6,093 nt of DNA from JAEHDI01 sp035455185. Lineage in GTDB: Bacteria; Acidobacteriota; Terriglobia; Bryobacterales; Bryobacteraceae. Location: assembly GCA_035455185.1 (NCBI GenBank), contig DATIFQ010000442.1, positions 1 to 6,093 of the forward strand, read 5' to 3'. Every line of letters starts with the position of its first letter. Position 1 is the stretch's first letter. Under the pieces are notes generated by a model. It made no database searches, had not been told where the DNA came from, and saw only the letters and a program-made list of their open reading frames with translations. Below, piece after piece: positions 1 through 6,093 of this stretch. Both the position numbers and the translations under genes were made by a program.

Positions 1-11
1 ATATTCAGAAG

Positions 12-896
12 GTGATCAAGAGCGCCATCGTTCCCGTGGCCGGGTTCGGCACGCGGCTGCTGCCGGCCACCAAGTCCCAGCCCAAGGAGATGCTCGCCGT
101 CGCGCGGAAGCCGATCGTCCAGTACGTCGTCGAGGAACTTGTCGCCAACTGCGTCGAGGAGATCCTGTTCGTCACCGGCCGCAACAAAGGCTCCATCGAG
201 AACCACTTCGATCACGATCCGGAGCTGATGCGCATCCTCAACGCCGGCAACAAGCAGGAGCTGCTCGAAGAGCTCAAATTCGAGGAGCTGCAGGCCCACT
301 TCTTCTATACCCGCCAGCGCTTCCAGAAAGGACTCGGCGACGCAATCCTCTGCGGCGAGAACTTCGCCGGCGAGGAACCGTTTGTGGTCGCGCTCGGCGA
401 TTCGATCCTCGGATTGCATGCGAACTCGAGCGCGGTCGGCCGTATGGCCGAGTTATTCGAGTCCAAGCACGCCAGTTGCGTCATCGCGGTCGAGGAAGTC
501 CCCGCCGATGAGGTCCGCCATTACGGCGTCGTGAAACCGACCGACGGCAACGGCGAGGGGTTCCGCGTAGCGGACGTTATCGAGAAGCCGAAGCCGGAAA
601 ACGCCCCCAGCAACCTGGCCATCGCGGGCCGCTACGTCTTTTCGCCGCTGATTTTCGACATGATCCGCCGCGTCAAGCCGGACCACCGCGGCGAGGTCCA
701 GCTCACCGACGCCATCCGGCTGATGTGCGAGGAGGGCAAGCGAGTGCTCGCGCTGAAGCTCCCGCCGGGCGAGAAGCGCTACGACATCGGCAACTTCCCG
801 AGCTACTTTGAGACGTTCGTTGAGTTCGCCCTGGCGGACCCCATCTACGGTGCGAATCTGCGCAAAGCGCTAGAGCGGATGCTGGAGAAAAAGTGA
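12..896 (+). CDS. galU: UTP--glucose-1-phosphate uridylyltransferase (GalU), 5' end possibly outside window
   Basis: This cytosolic enzyme makes UDP-glucose from UTP and glucose-1-phosphate, the activated sugar for envelope polysaccharides and other glycans. The 294-residue product is close to the family's usual length (about 300). Visible signatures, numbered from the GTG at 12, are the nucleotide-binding loop GFGTRLLPATK (11-21) with PKEML (24-28), TGRNK (55-59) and IENHF (62-66), KGLGDA (106-111), the metal-binding Asp in LGDSIL (D130), IEKPKPENAPSNLAIAGRY (190-208, with E191/K192), RGEVQLTDAI (226-235) and YDIGN (257-261). The start is uncertain: the reading frame stays open to the left edge, the AGAAGG at 7-12 abuts the GTG without a spacer, and enterobacterial GalU carries about six more N-terminal residues. 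The true start may therefore lie just upstream. Its stop overlaps the start of the next gene, so the two are probably co-transcribed. Identity is very secure. Confidence 0.95.
   Translation: MIKSAIVPVAGFGTRLLPATKSQPKEMLAVARKPIVQYVVEELVANCVEEILFVTGRNKGSIENHFDHDPELMRILNAGNKQELLEELKFEELQAHFFYTRQRFQKGLGDAILCGENFAGEEPFVVALGDSILGLHANSSAVGRMAELFESKHASCVIAVEEVPADEVRHYGVVKPTDGNGEGFRVADVIEKPKPENAPSNLAIAGRYVFSPLIFDMIRRVKPDHRGEVQLTDAIRLMCEEGKRVLALKLPPGEKRYDIGNFPSYFETFVEFALADPIYGANLRKALERMLEKK
884..887 (+). promoter_or_regulatory. Shine-Dalgarno site for the GT39-like gene, inside galU
   Basis: GGAG lies five bases before the GTG at 893, within the last codons of galU. It supports the GTG start and the overlapping GTGA junction (start 893-895, galU stop 894-896), a typical arrangement for translational coupling. 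Confidence 0.6.
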
Positions 897-2383
897 AATC
901 CCCCCGCGTGGTCTTCGGGCTGCTGTTGCTCATGCTCCTGGCCACGCGGCTCTGTCACGTCGGAATTCTTTGGGCCGAGGAGGACCTGCCGCTCGCCGCC
1001 GCGGTGCAGATGGTCCACGGCAAATCCCTCTACCGGGACTTCTGGTTCGACAAGCCGCCGCTCACCGCCGCCATCAATCTGCTGTGGGGCGCGCACACTG
1101 GATGGATTCTCCGCATTGCCGGCGCGCTTTGGGTGTTCGCCGCCTGCCTTCTGCTTAACGAGTTCGCCAGTAAGCTGTGGGGCCGGCGCGAGGGCCTGAC
1201 CGCCGCCTGCGCGCTTGGTTTCTTCCTCACCTTCGGCATCCCCGCCGCCGTCATACCACTGGCCGCTGACCTTCTGATGCTCGTGCCCCACATCGCGGCC
1301 GTGTACCTAGCTTGGCGTGGCCGGATGTTCTGGAGCGGCATCGCTGCCGGCGTCGCCATGTTGTTCAACTCGAAGGCGGTCTTCGTGCTCGCTGCCTGCG
1401 CGCTGTGGGCGCCGCGTTCCGTGCCGGCTCTCGCGGCGGGCTTCATCGTCCCCCACCTTGCGGCGATCGCGTGGTTCGGAGCGAACGGCGCGCTCCAGGC
1501 CTACTACGAACAAGTCTGGAAGTGGGGAGGAATCTACGCGGGCAACACCTTCGTCGAACAGCCTGTGCTCAACGGCTTGCGCCGTACGGCCAACTGGGGC
1601 GGCTTCCATGCCGCCCTGCTTACCGGAGCCGTATGGTTCTGGCTGCGCGACCGGTCTCCGGAACGCCTGAAGTGTGCGCTATGGGCTGTGCTCTCGCTCG
1701 CTGCCGTCGCCGCAGGGTGGCGCTTCTTCCCGCGCTACTACTTCCAACTGCTGCCGGTGATGACGCTCGCCGCGACACGGGGGTTCTGGGTGCTGGGCCC
1801 GAGGCGGGCCGTGCTCCTGCTCCTCCTGCTGATTCCGCTCGCCCGCTTCGGCCCGCGCTATGCGCAACTGGCGCAGGACCTAGCCGCCGGCCATCCACAC
1901 GAGTGGCGCGACGTTGCCATGAATCGGGACAGCCGCGAGGCGTCGGAGATCATCCTGCGGATGGCTCGTCCCGGCGACACCCTCTTCGTCTGGGGATTTC
2001 GCCCTGATCTCTTCGCCTACACTCGTCTTCCTGCCGGAACCCGGTTCCTGGAGTGTCAGCCGCTCACTGGCGTGTTCGCGGACCGCCACCTAGCGCAGTC
2101 CGCTTCTCTCGAACCCGAATGGACACGCCTCAACCGCAAGGAGCTCGCCGCGACGCGCCCAACGTTCATCGCGGACGGCCTGAGCCCATTCAACCCGGCG
2201 CTATCGTTGCAGAATTACGAGGAGCTGCGGGGCTGGCTTGCCGGCTACAAAGAAGCCGGGCGCACCCGGCACACGATCATCTACCGCCGGCGCGCTACTT
2301 CCCCGTCCAGCACGGCGCGCGTTTTTCGAGAAACGCCGACATCCCCTCCTGCGCGTCCGCCGCGAGCGAATTCATCGTCATGA
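893..2383 (+). CDS. GT-C fold membrane glycosyltransferase, GT39/ArnT-like
   Basis: This is a predicted integral inner-membrane glycosyltransferase of the PMT/ArnT (GT-C) superfamily, which use polyprenyl-phosphate sugars as donors on the outer face of the membrane. After a first membrane segment (about residues 6-26) comes an acidic cluster, WAEEDLP (27-33), in the place of the catalytic acidic residue of the first extracytoplasmic loop. It is followed by YRDFWFDKPPL (47-57), a hallmark of ArnT/GT39-like proteins. About nine or ten hydrophobic segments follow, including RYYFQLLP (281-288) and an L-rich helix near 305-317, then a soluble C-terminal part of about 150 residues. The start is GTG at 893, backed by GGAG and the overlap with the galU stop. 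Residues from about 468 to 496 (S/P/R/T-rich) are encoded antisense to the converging crotonase gene and probably lie beyond the conserved protein. Donor and acceptor cannot be told from sequence; the galU neighbour points to envelope glycan assembly. Confidence 0.8.
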   Translation: MKSPRVVFGLLLLMLLATRLCHVGILWAEEDLPLAAAVQMVHGKSLYRDFWFDKPPLTAAINLLWGAHTGWILRIAGALWVFAACLLLNEFASKLWGRREGLTAACALGFFLTFGIPAAVIPLAADLLMLVPHIAAVYLAWRGRMFWSGIAAGVAMLFNSKAVFVLAACALWAPRSVPALAAGFIVPHLAAIAWFGANGALQAYYEQVWKWGGIYAGNTFVEQPVLNGLRRTANWGGFHAALLTGAVWFWLRDRSPERLKCALWAVLSLAAVAAGWRFFPRYYFQLLPVMTLAATRGFWVLGPRRAVLLLLLLIPLARFGPRYAQLAQDLAAGHPHEWRDVAMNRDSREASEIILRMARPGDTLFVWGFRPDLFAYTRLPAGTRFLECQPLTGVFADRHLAQSASLEPEWTRLNRKELAATRPTFIADGLSPFNPALSLQNYEELRGWLAGYKEAGRTRHTIIYRRRATSPSSTARVFRETPTSPPARPPRANSSS

Positions 2384-3071
2384 CCTCTTTGGCGTAAGCG
2401 TACGCCTTCGGCTGGTCCAGATCGATTTGCGCGTAGAACGCCTGCTTGCCAAGTCCCACGGTGAAACTGCTCGCCTCCGCGATCCGGCGCGCCAACCGCC
2501 GCGACTCGGCCTTCAGTTGACCCGCGGGAACGACCCGGTTCACTAGCCCCCACTCCGCCGCCCGCCGCGCATCGACCAGCTCGCCGGTGAGCAGCATCTC
2601 CATCGCGCGCTTGCGTCCGACGGCGCGGCTCAGCGCCACCATTGGTGTCGTGCAGAACAGGCCGATCCGCACCCCCGGCGTCGCGAAGGCCGCTTCTTCG
2701 GCTGCCACTGCCAGGTCGCAGGTCGCCACAAGTTGGCACCCCGCCGCCGTGGCTACTCCCTGCACTTCGGCGATCACCGGCTGCGGGATCGACTGGACCT
2801 TCGTCATCAGCTCCGCGCAGACGTCGAACACCTGCCGGTAGTCGCTCACGCTCCGCCCGATCATCTCCGACAGGTCATGTCCGGAGGAGAACACCGAGCC
2901 GGCTGCTCCGAGGATCACCGAGCGGATGCCGGAGTCTTTCCCGATCGCGTCGAGGCACCCGATCAGATCCTCCATCAGGTCCAGCGAAAGCGCATTGCGC
3001 CGCTGCGGGCGGTCCAGAGTCACAACCGCCCAGTTCTCTTCCCGTTCGTACAGAAGGTTACGGTATGTCAT
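2295..3071 (-). CDS. Enoyl-CoA hydratase/isomerase family protein, ECHDC3-like
   Basis: This 258-residue crotonase-fold protein is a usual length for the superfamily. Visible features are VTLDRPQRRNALS (17-29), the first oxyanion-hole segment SSGHDL (62-67), the second around AAGCQL (109-114), CDLAVA (118-123), FATPGVRIGLFC (129-140), EMLLTGE followed by the GLVNRVVP-type segment, and a C-terminal helical part ending in FLEKRAPCW. The AAGCQLVA and FATPGVxxGLFC blocks match my memory of vertebrate ECHDC3 and its bacterial relatives. The two glutamates used by classical hydratases (E144 and E164 in rat mitochondrial enoyl-CoA hydratase) are Q113 and G133 here, so simple enoyl-CoA hydration is doubtful; the acyl-CoA site may serve another reaction. 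The ATG at 3071 fits the family's N-terminus, though no good Shine-Dalgarno precedes it. It diverges from the Nramp-like gene and converges with the glycosyltransferase, overlapping it by 89 bp. The fold is secure and the substrate unknown. Confidence 0.9.
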   Translation of the reverse strand: MTYRNLLYEREENWAVVTLDRPQRRNALSLDLMEDLIGCLDAIGKDSGIRSVILGAAGSVFSSGHDLSEMIGRSVSDYRQVFDVCAELMTKVQSIPQPVIAEVQGVATAAGCQLVATCDLAVAAEEAAFATPGVRIGLFCTTPMVALSRAVGRKRAMEMLLTGELVDARRAAEWGLVNRVVPAGQLKAESRRLARRIAEASSFTVGLGKQAFYAQIDLDQPKAYAYAKEVMTMNSLAADAQEGMSAFLEKRAPCWTGK

Positions 3072-3073
3072 AC
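3063..3073. repeat. Short inverted repeat GTATG-T-CATAC over the crotonase start codon
   Basis: Two perfect 5-bp arms flank one central base and span the crotonase ATG (complement of 3069-3071). It sits about 27 bp from the centre of the palindromic -10-like element. It could be a repressor site or chance; arms this short are not strong evidence. Confidence 0.2.
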
Positions 3074-3090
3074 AACCCAGGCCCAGTTTC

Positions 3091-3100
3091 CACTATAGTG
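3091..3100. promoter_or_regulatory. Palindromic -10-like element in the divergent spacer
   Basis: CACTATAGTG is a perfect 10-bp palindrome in the 53-bp gap between the divergent start codons at 3071 and 3125. It presents TATAGT (one mismatch to TATAAT) on the plus strand at 3094-3099 and again on the minus strand at 3097-3092. Both would place a transcript start a short distance before the respective start codon. I see no convincing -35 box on either strand, so this is a tentative bidirectional promoter core; it could also be a short operator. Confidence 0.35.
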
Positions 3101-3124
3101 CCGCCACTGATACGATGGCCGCTC

Positions 3125-4606
3125 ATGGCCAACCGTACCGAGGCGGCGCCGGCGAGGCACTTTCCCCCGTGGGACCGGGCCGGGCTCCCGGACCCGCCGG
3201 TTTTCCGCCTCCGCCACTGGACGCTGCTCATTGGTCCCGGGCTGATGATGGTCGGCTCCAACATCGGCGGCGGCGAGTGGCTGTTCGGCCCGCTGGTGAC
3301 GGCGCAGTACGGCGGCGCCGTGATGTGGATCGCCACGCTGTCCATCCTGATGCAGGTGTTCTACAACCTCTCGGTGATGCGATACGCGCTGTACTGCGGC
3401 GAGCCCATTTTCGTCGGATTCTTCCGGACTCCGCCCGGACCGCGATTCTGGACGTTCTTCTACATCCTCAACGACCTCGGCGGCCTCTGGCCCTATCTCT
3501 CGTCGAATGCCGCGATTCCGCTCGCGGCTGTGGTCCTCGGCCGGCTCCCGACCGCCGCCGATGACGCGCTTGTAAGGGGGCTCGGCTATGCGGTGTTCCT
3601 CTCGGCGTTTGTGCCGCTGATCTTCGGCGGTAAAATCTACAACGCGATTGAGAAGGTGATGGTGGCGAAGCTGGTTCTGGTGCTCGGCTTCCTCGGCTTC
3701 GTCGTGCTCTTCTGGGTGAGCGCCGATACGTGGTGGGAGATCGGCTCCGGGCTGTTCCGCTTCGGCGTTCTGCCTGACCGCGAGTTTAGTTGGGCCACCC
3801 TCGCTGCTTTCGCCGCCGTCGCCGGAGCGGGAGGTCTCACCAACAGCGCGTTCTCCAACTACGCTCGCGACAAGGGCTGGGGCATGGGATCCCTCGTCGG
3901 AGCGCTTCCCAGTGCCATCGGCGGCCGCACCATCAAACTTTCCCATACCGGCAAAGTCTTTGAGCTTTCCCGCGAGAACGTGGAGCGATGGCGCGGATGG
4001 TTGAAGCACATCCGCCGAGACCAGCTTGTGCTGTGGGCGCCCGGCTGCGTGCTCGGAATGGCCCTGCCGGCCATGTTCTCCTACGAGTACATCCGCGGCG
4101 TGCAACACGTGGAAGGACATGCCGTCGCGGCGATGACGGCCGAGGCCATGGCCGCCCGCCACGGACCGGCGTTGTGGTTCCTGACCTTGCTCTGCGGTTT
4201 TCTGATCATGGCCCCAACGCAGGTTGGCCAGCTCGACAACCTCGCCCGCCGCTGGACCGACGTGCTATGGACGGGCTTCCGCCCTCTCCACCGGCTCGAG
4301 GGTAACAATGTGAAGTACATCTACTACACGATCCTCGCCGCCTATGGAGCCTGGGGGCTCATCGCCCTGCGGCTGACGCCGAACCCGCTCGTGCTGGCCG
4401 TCGCCAGCGGTGTGATGATGAACTTCGCGCTCGGCTTCTCGGCGCTTCACACGCTCTACGTCAACCTGTCGCTGCTCCCGCCGGCCCTGCGGCCCGGCTG
4501 GCTCTTGCGCATCGGCCTTCTCACCTGCGCGATCTTCTACCTCGGCATCTCCGCCATTGCGTTCCAACAGCAGTGGCCGAAAATCGCTTCGTGGCTGGGG
4601 GTGTAA
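3125..4606 (+). CDS. Nramp-related membrane transporter-like protein lacking the canonical metal-site motifs
   Basis: This 493-residue protein has about eleven hydrophobic segments and resembles the Nramp (LeuT-fold) family. The first segment holds GPGLMM (37-42) and then IGGGEW (47-52), where true Nramps have IDPGN. The sixth holds GAGGLTNSAF (234-243), where they have GATVMPH-like sequence. The Asp/Asn and Met/His metal ligands are thus replaced by Gly/Glu and Leu/Asn, and Mn/Fe transport should not be assumed. Between segments six and seven lies a charged stretch of some 60 residues (IGGRTIKLSHTGK, then RWRGWLKHIRRDQ), probably cytoplasmic. I chose ATG 3125 because the frame upstream is antisense to the crotonase gene and the N-terminus from here (about 33 polar residues before segment one) looks natural; GTG 3098 (nine residues longer) is an alternative. 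No strong Shine-Dalgarno is visible. Its TAA abuts the ATG of the next gene, implying an operon. Fold assignment is fairly sure; substrate unknown. Confidence 0.82.
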   Translation: MANRTEAAPARHFPPWDRAGLPDPPVFRLRHWTLLIGPGLMMVGSNIGGGEWLFGPLVTAQYGGAVMWIATLSILMQVFYNLSVMRYALYCGEPIFVGFFRTPPGPRFWTFFYILNDLGGLWPYLSSNAAIPLAAVVLGRLPTAADDALVRGLGYAVFLSAFVPLIFGGKIYNAIEKVMVAKLVLVLGFLGFVVLFWVSADTWWEIGSGLFRFGVLPDREFSWATLAAFAAVAGAGGLTNSAFSNYARDKGWGMGSLVGALPSAIGGRTIKLSHTGKVFELSRENVERWRGWLKHIRRDQLVLWAPGCVLGMALPAMFSYEYIRGVQHVEGHAVAAMTAEAMAARHGPALWFLTLLCGFLIMAPTQVGQLDNLARRWTDVLWTGFRPLHRLEGNNVKYIYYTILAAYGAWGLIALRLTPNPLVLAVASGVMMNFALGFSALHTLYVNLSLLPPALRPGWLLRIGLLTCAIFYLGISAIAFQQQWPKIASWLGV

Positions 4607-5983
4607 ATGCATACAGAAAGCCTGACGCGCCGTTCGTTTCTACAAGCGGCTCCGCTTTCCATCCTTGGCGCGGGCCCAATCTCATTCCGCCATCGCGGCT
4701 ACCTTGGCTGGATCACGGATCTGGCCTCGGATCCCGACCCGAACGCTGCCTGGCCCTCCATGCGGCTCGACGCAAAGTTGCTCGACGACTACCGGCGGAC
4801 GCTGGATCTAATGAAGCTCCTCGGCTTCAACCAGATCATCATCTGGGGACTGTATGTCTCGCGGGCGTGGCCCGTCGAGGTAGAAAGCGCGGTCTCGCCG
4901 GGGCGCGGAAGGATGGTGGAGCGGCTCATCGAAAGCGCGCACGAGCGAGGTATTAAGATCTTCTCGGGTCTCGGCGTCTATAGCTGGGGCTTCGACGACA
5001 TCATCAAGGCTCGTCCGAACTTGCACCGTGACAATCCACAGGCCATGTGTGCGAGCGAGCCGGAATCCTGGAAGTGGATGCAGCGGGTGGTGGATTACGT
5101 CTTTAAGCGCTTCCCGATCGACGGTGTGAGCATGCAGTCGGCAGACCTGGGACGGTGCAATTGCGATCGCTGCAAAGCATTCAGCAACGCCGAGTATCAC
5201 GCCCTGCTCAACATCCGCGTCGCCGGGTACATCCGCAGCCACTGGCGCGGCAAAACCGTGGCCGTCAACAGTTGGGGCATGCAGTTCGACGACCCGGCGG
5301 CCCTCCCGGCACTCATTAGAATGAGCCGCGCGATCGACTATCTTATAGACGTTCACGACACCAGCCGGAAACGGGACCCGGGCTACAGAAAGAAGCTGCT
5401 ATCGTCGCTCGCGTGCGACTTCGGCACGCTCGGCGGCCCGCAAGTGGAACCGCCGCAGCACTGGGACCGGGAGCGCTGGTTCCTCCCCGTACTGAGACGC
5501 TCCGGAGACCATCTACGGCAGCTCTCCGAGGAGGGCGGCCGCGCCTGCGAGTACTTCTTTCACATCCTGAAGAACCCAGGAGACGAAATCTCCTTCTGGC
5601 TCACAGGCCGGGTTCTTTCCGATCCGGCAACTGCCTGGCAGAAACATCTGGCAGCAGTCGTGGAGCAACTCTACGGCACGACCGCGGCTGGCGTCAGGGA
5701 CGATATCGCGGAACTGTTCCTCCGCGCCGAAGACGCCTACTTCCGTCATCTGCCGCCGTCGGTCTGCGGAACGATCTCGCTGGAACCGTTGGTAAGCGAC
5801 CGGCCGGGTCCGCCGATCTACCTTCGCCGTCTGTCTGCTGAGCAGCGGCGAGCTTACGCATCGGAGCTGGCGGCGATCCGCTCGGGTTTCCAGAAGCTCA
5901 TGTCCGCCGTTCCACACCAGGAAAAAGTGCGGTCGATTCTCAGATGCCTGGACAACACCGGCAAGGATCTCGCGGCGGTTTGA
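4607..5983 (+). CDS. Tat-exported, TIM-barrel-like putative glycoside hydrolase with CxCxxC motif
   Basis: The 458-residue product begins with a twin-arginine signal, TRRSFLQ (7-13), followed by a short hydrophobic stretch to about residue 26, so it should be exported folded to the periplasm or beyond. The body resembles TIM-barrel glycoside-hydrolase-like proteins: strand-like segments at NQIIIWGLYV, IKIFSGLGVYSWGFDD (about 116-131), FPIDGVSMQSADLG (169-182) and KTVAVNSWG (216-224). C184, C186 and C189 form CNCDRC directly after the strand ending DGVSMQ, an arrangement I associate with DUF4838-type and GH67-like proteins, where it probably binds a metal or shapes the active site. Catalytic residues cannot be assigned with confidence. 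The ATG is fixed by the Tat motif lying just behind it; a G-rich stretch (GGGGGTG, about 4597-4603) may serve as a weak ribosome site, and termination-reinitiation from the upstream gene is likely. No enzyme specificity is claimed; it could be a non-catalytic sugar-binding relative. Confidence 0.8.
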   Translation: MHTESLTRRSFLQAAPLSILGAGPISFRHRGYLGWITDLASDPDPNAAWPSMRLDAKLLDDYRRTLDLMKLLGFNQIIIWGLYVSRAWPVEVESAVSPGRGRMVERLIESAHERGIKIFSGLGVYSWGFDDIIKARPNLHRDNPQAMCASEPESWKWMQRVVDYVFKRFPIDGVSMQSADLGRCNCDRCKAFSNAEYHALLNIRVAGYIRSHWRGKTVAVNSWGMQFDDPAALPALIRMSRAIDYLIDVHDTSRKRDPGYRKKLLSSLACDFGTLGGPQVEPPQHWDRERWFLPVLRRSGDHLRQLSEEGGRACEYFFHILKNPGDEISFWLTGRVLSDPATAWQKHLAAVVEQLYGTTAAGVRDDIAELFLRAEDAYFRHLPPSVCGTISLEPLVSDRPGPPIYLRRLSAEQRRAYASELAAIRSGFQKLMSAVPHQEKVRSILRCLDNTGKDLAAV

Positions 5984-5998
5984 GTCTCGGGTTCGATT

Positions 5999-6093
5999 CT
6001 ATTTCTTCCCCGCGATCTGCCACTCCGTGAAGGGCGAGCGCGCACCGCGGATGTTCACGTTCAGAAGATACGGCCGTCCCGACGCGAATGCCC
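5999..6093 (-). CDS. C-terminal fragment of a gene cut by the window edge, possibly a thiamine pyrophosphate-dependent enzyme
   Basis: Reading the minus strand from 6091 down to the TAG at 6001-5999 gives 30 codons with no stop, encoding AFASGRPYLLNVNIRGARS followed by PFTEWQIAGKK. Codon third positions are mostly G or C, as in the neighbouring genes. A tail of the form SG(R/K)P(x)L(L/I)NV closing a protein is typical of acetolactate synthase-type thiamine pyrophosphate enzymes, so that is my guess at the family, but 30 residues are too few to be sure. It converges on the glycoside-hydrolase-like gene, leaving only 15 bp (5984-5998) between the two stops, and no terminator hairpin is visible there. 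Confidence 0.55.
   Translation of the reverse strand, partial: AFASGRPYLLNVNIRGARSPFTEWQIAGKK

Noticed and set aside
1312..2007. Plus-strand frame of 231 codons inside the glycosyltransferase gene
   Set aside because: It is Arg/Ala/Pro-rich, without recognisable motifs, and is a frame shadow of the GT-C gene, which has convincing motifs and hydrophobic segments over the same bases.
3057..3076. -35 box for the divergent promoters
   Set aside because: TTACGG and TACAAC were considered, but match TTGACA poorly or lie at the wrong distance from TATAGT.
2642..3124. N-terminal extension of the Nramp-like frame by 161 residues
   Set aside because: It is entirely antisense to the crotonase gene apart from the spacer, is Arg/Ser/Pro-rich with no family resemblance, and would remove the divergent spacer. 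ATG 3125 gives a normal Nramp-like N-terminus.
3068..4162. Long minus-strand open frame (364 codons) opposite the Nramp-like gene
   Set aside because: Its product is rich in His, Glu, Arg and Gly with no membrane or domain pattern, as expected of the antisense of a GC-rich membrane-protein gene. The plus-strand frame has clear family features.
4808..5356. Minus-strand frame of 182 codons opposite the hydrolase-like gene
   Set aside because: No recognisable domain or ribosome site; the opposite strand carries a Tat signal and barrel-like segments.
5984..5998. Possible shared terminator between the convergent genes at the right end
   Set aside because: Only 15 bases, with no stem-loop and no T-run on either strand.

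Overview
The window is GC-rich and densely packed. Five genes are complete or nearly complete, a sixth is cut by the right edge, and no non-coding gap exceeds about 60 bases. There are no RNA genes, mobile elements, CRISPR arrays or long repeats. The family mix suggests a heterotrophic environmental bacterium, perhaps of the Acidobacteria (Bryobacter/Solibacter type): a GT-C transferase with an EED/DKPPL signature, an ECHDC3-type crotonase, a GGGE-type Nramp relative and a Tat-exported sugar-hydrolase-like protein. This placement is inferred from family resemblance, not from a marker gene.

Layout. Left block (+): galU (UDP-glucose synthesis) runs into a multi-pass GT-C/GT39-like glycosyltransferase through a GTGA start/stop overlap, which suggests a cell-envelope glycan operon. 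Middle (-): an enoyl-CoA hydratase-superfamily gene converges on the glycosyltransferase, and the two share 89 bp of coding sequence at their 3' ends. A 53-bp divergent spacer with a palindromic -10-like element (CACTATAGTG) separates the crotonase from the right block. Right block (+): a divergent Nramp-fold membrane protein is followed with no spacing (TAA then ATG) by a Tat-signal, TIM-barrel-like predicted glycoside hydrolase with a CxCxxC motif. At the right edge (-), the last 30 codons of another gene converge on the hydrolase gene; its C-terminus resembles thiamine-pyrophosphate enzymes of the acetolactate synthase type.

The most interesting points are substitutions in key residues. 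The crotonase lacks both classical catalytic glutamates (Gln and Gly instead), as in the ECHDC3 subgroup. The Nramp-like protein lacks both metal-binding motifs (DPGN replaced by GGGE, MPH replaced by LTN), so a metal-transport label would be unsafe. Its direct coupling to an exported carbohydrate-active-like protein suggests, without proving, a role in taking up or handling a sugar-derived or other non-metal solute. I found no clear anti-phage, toxin or mobile system here.
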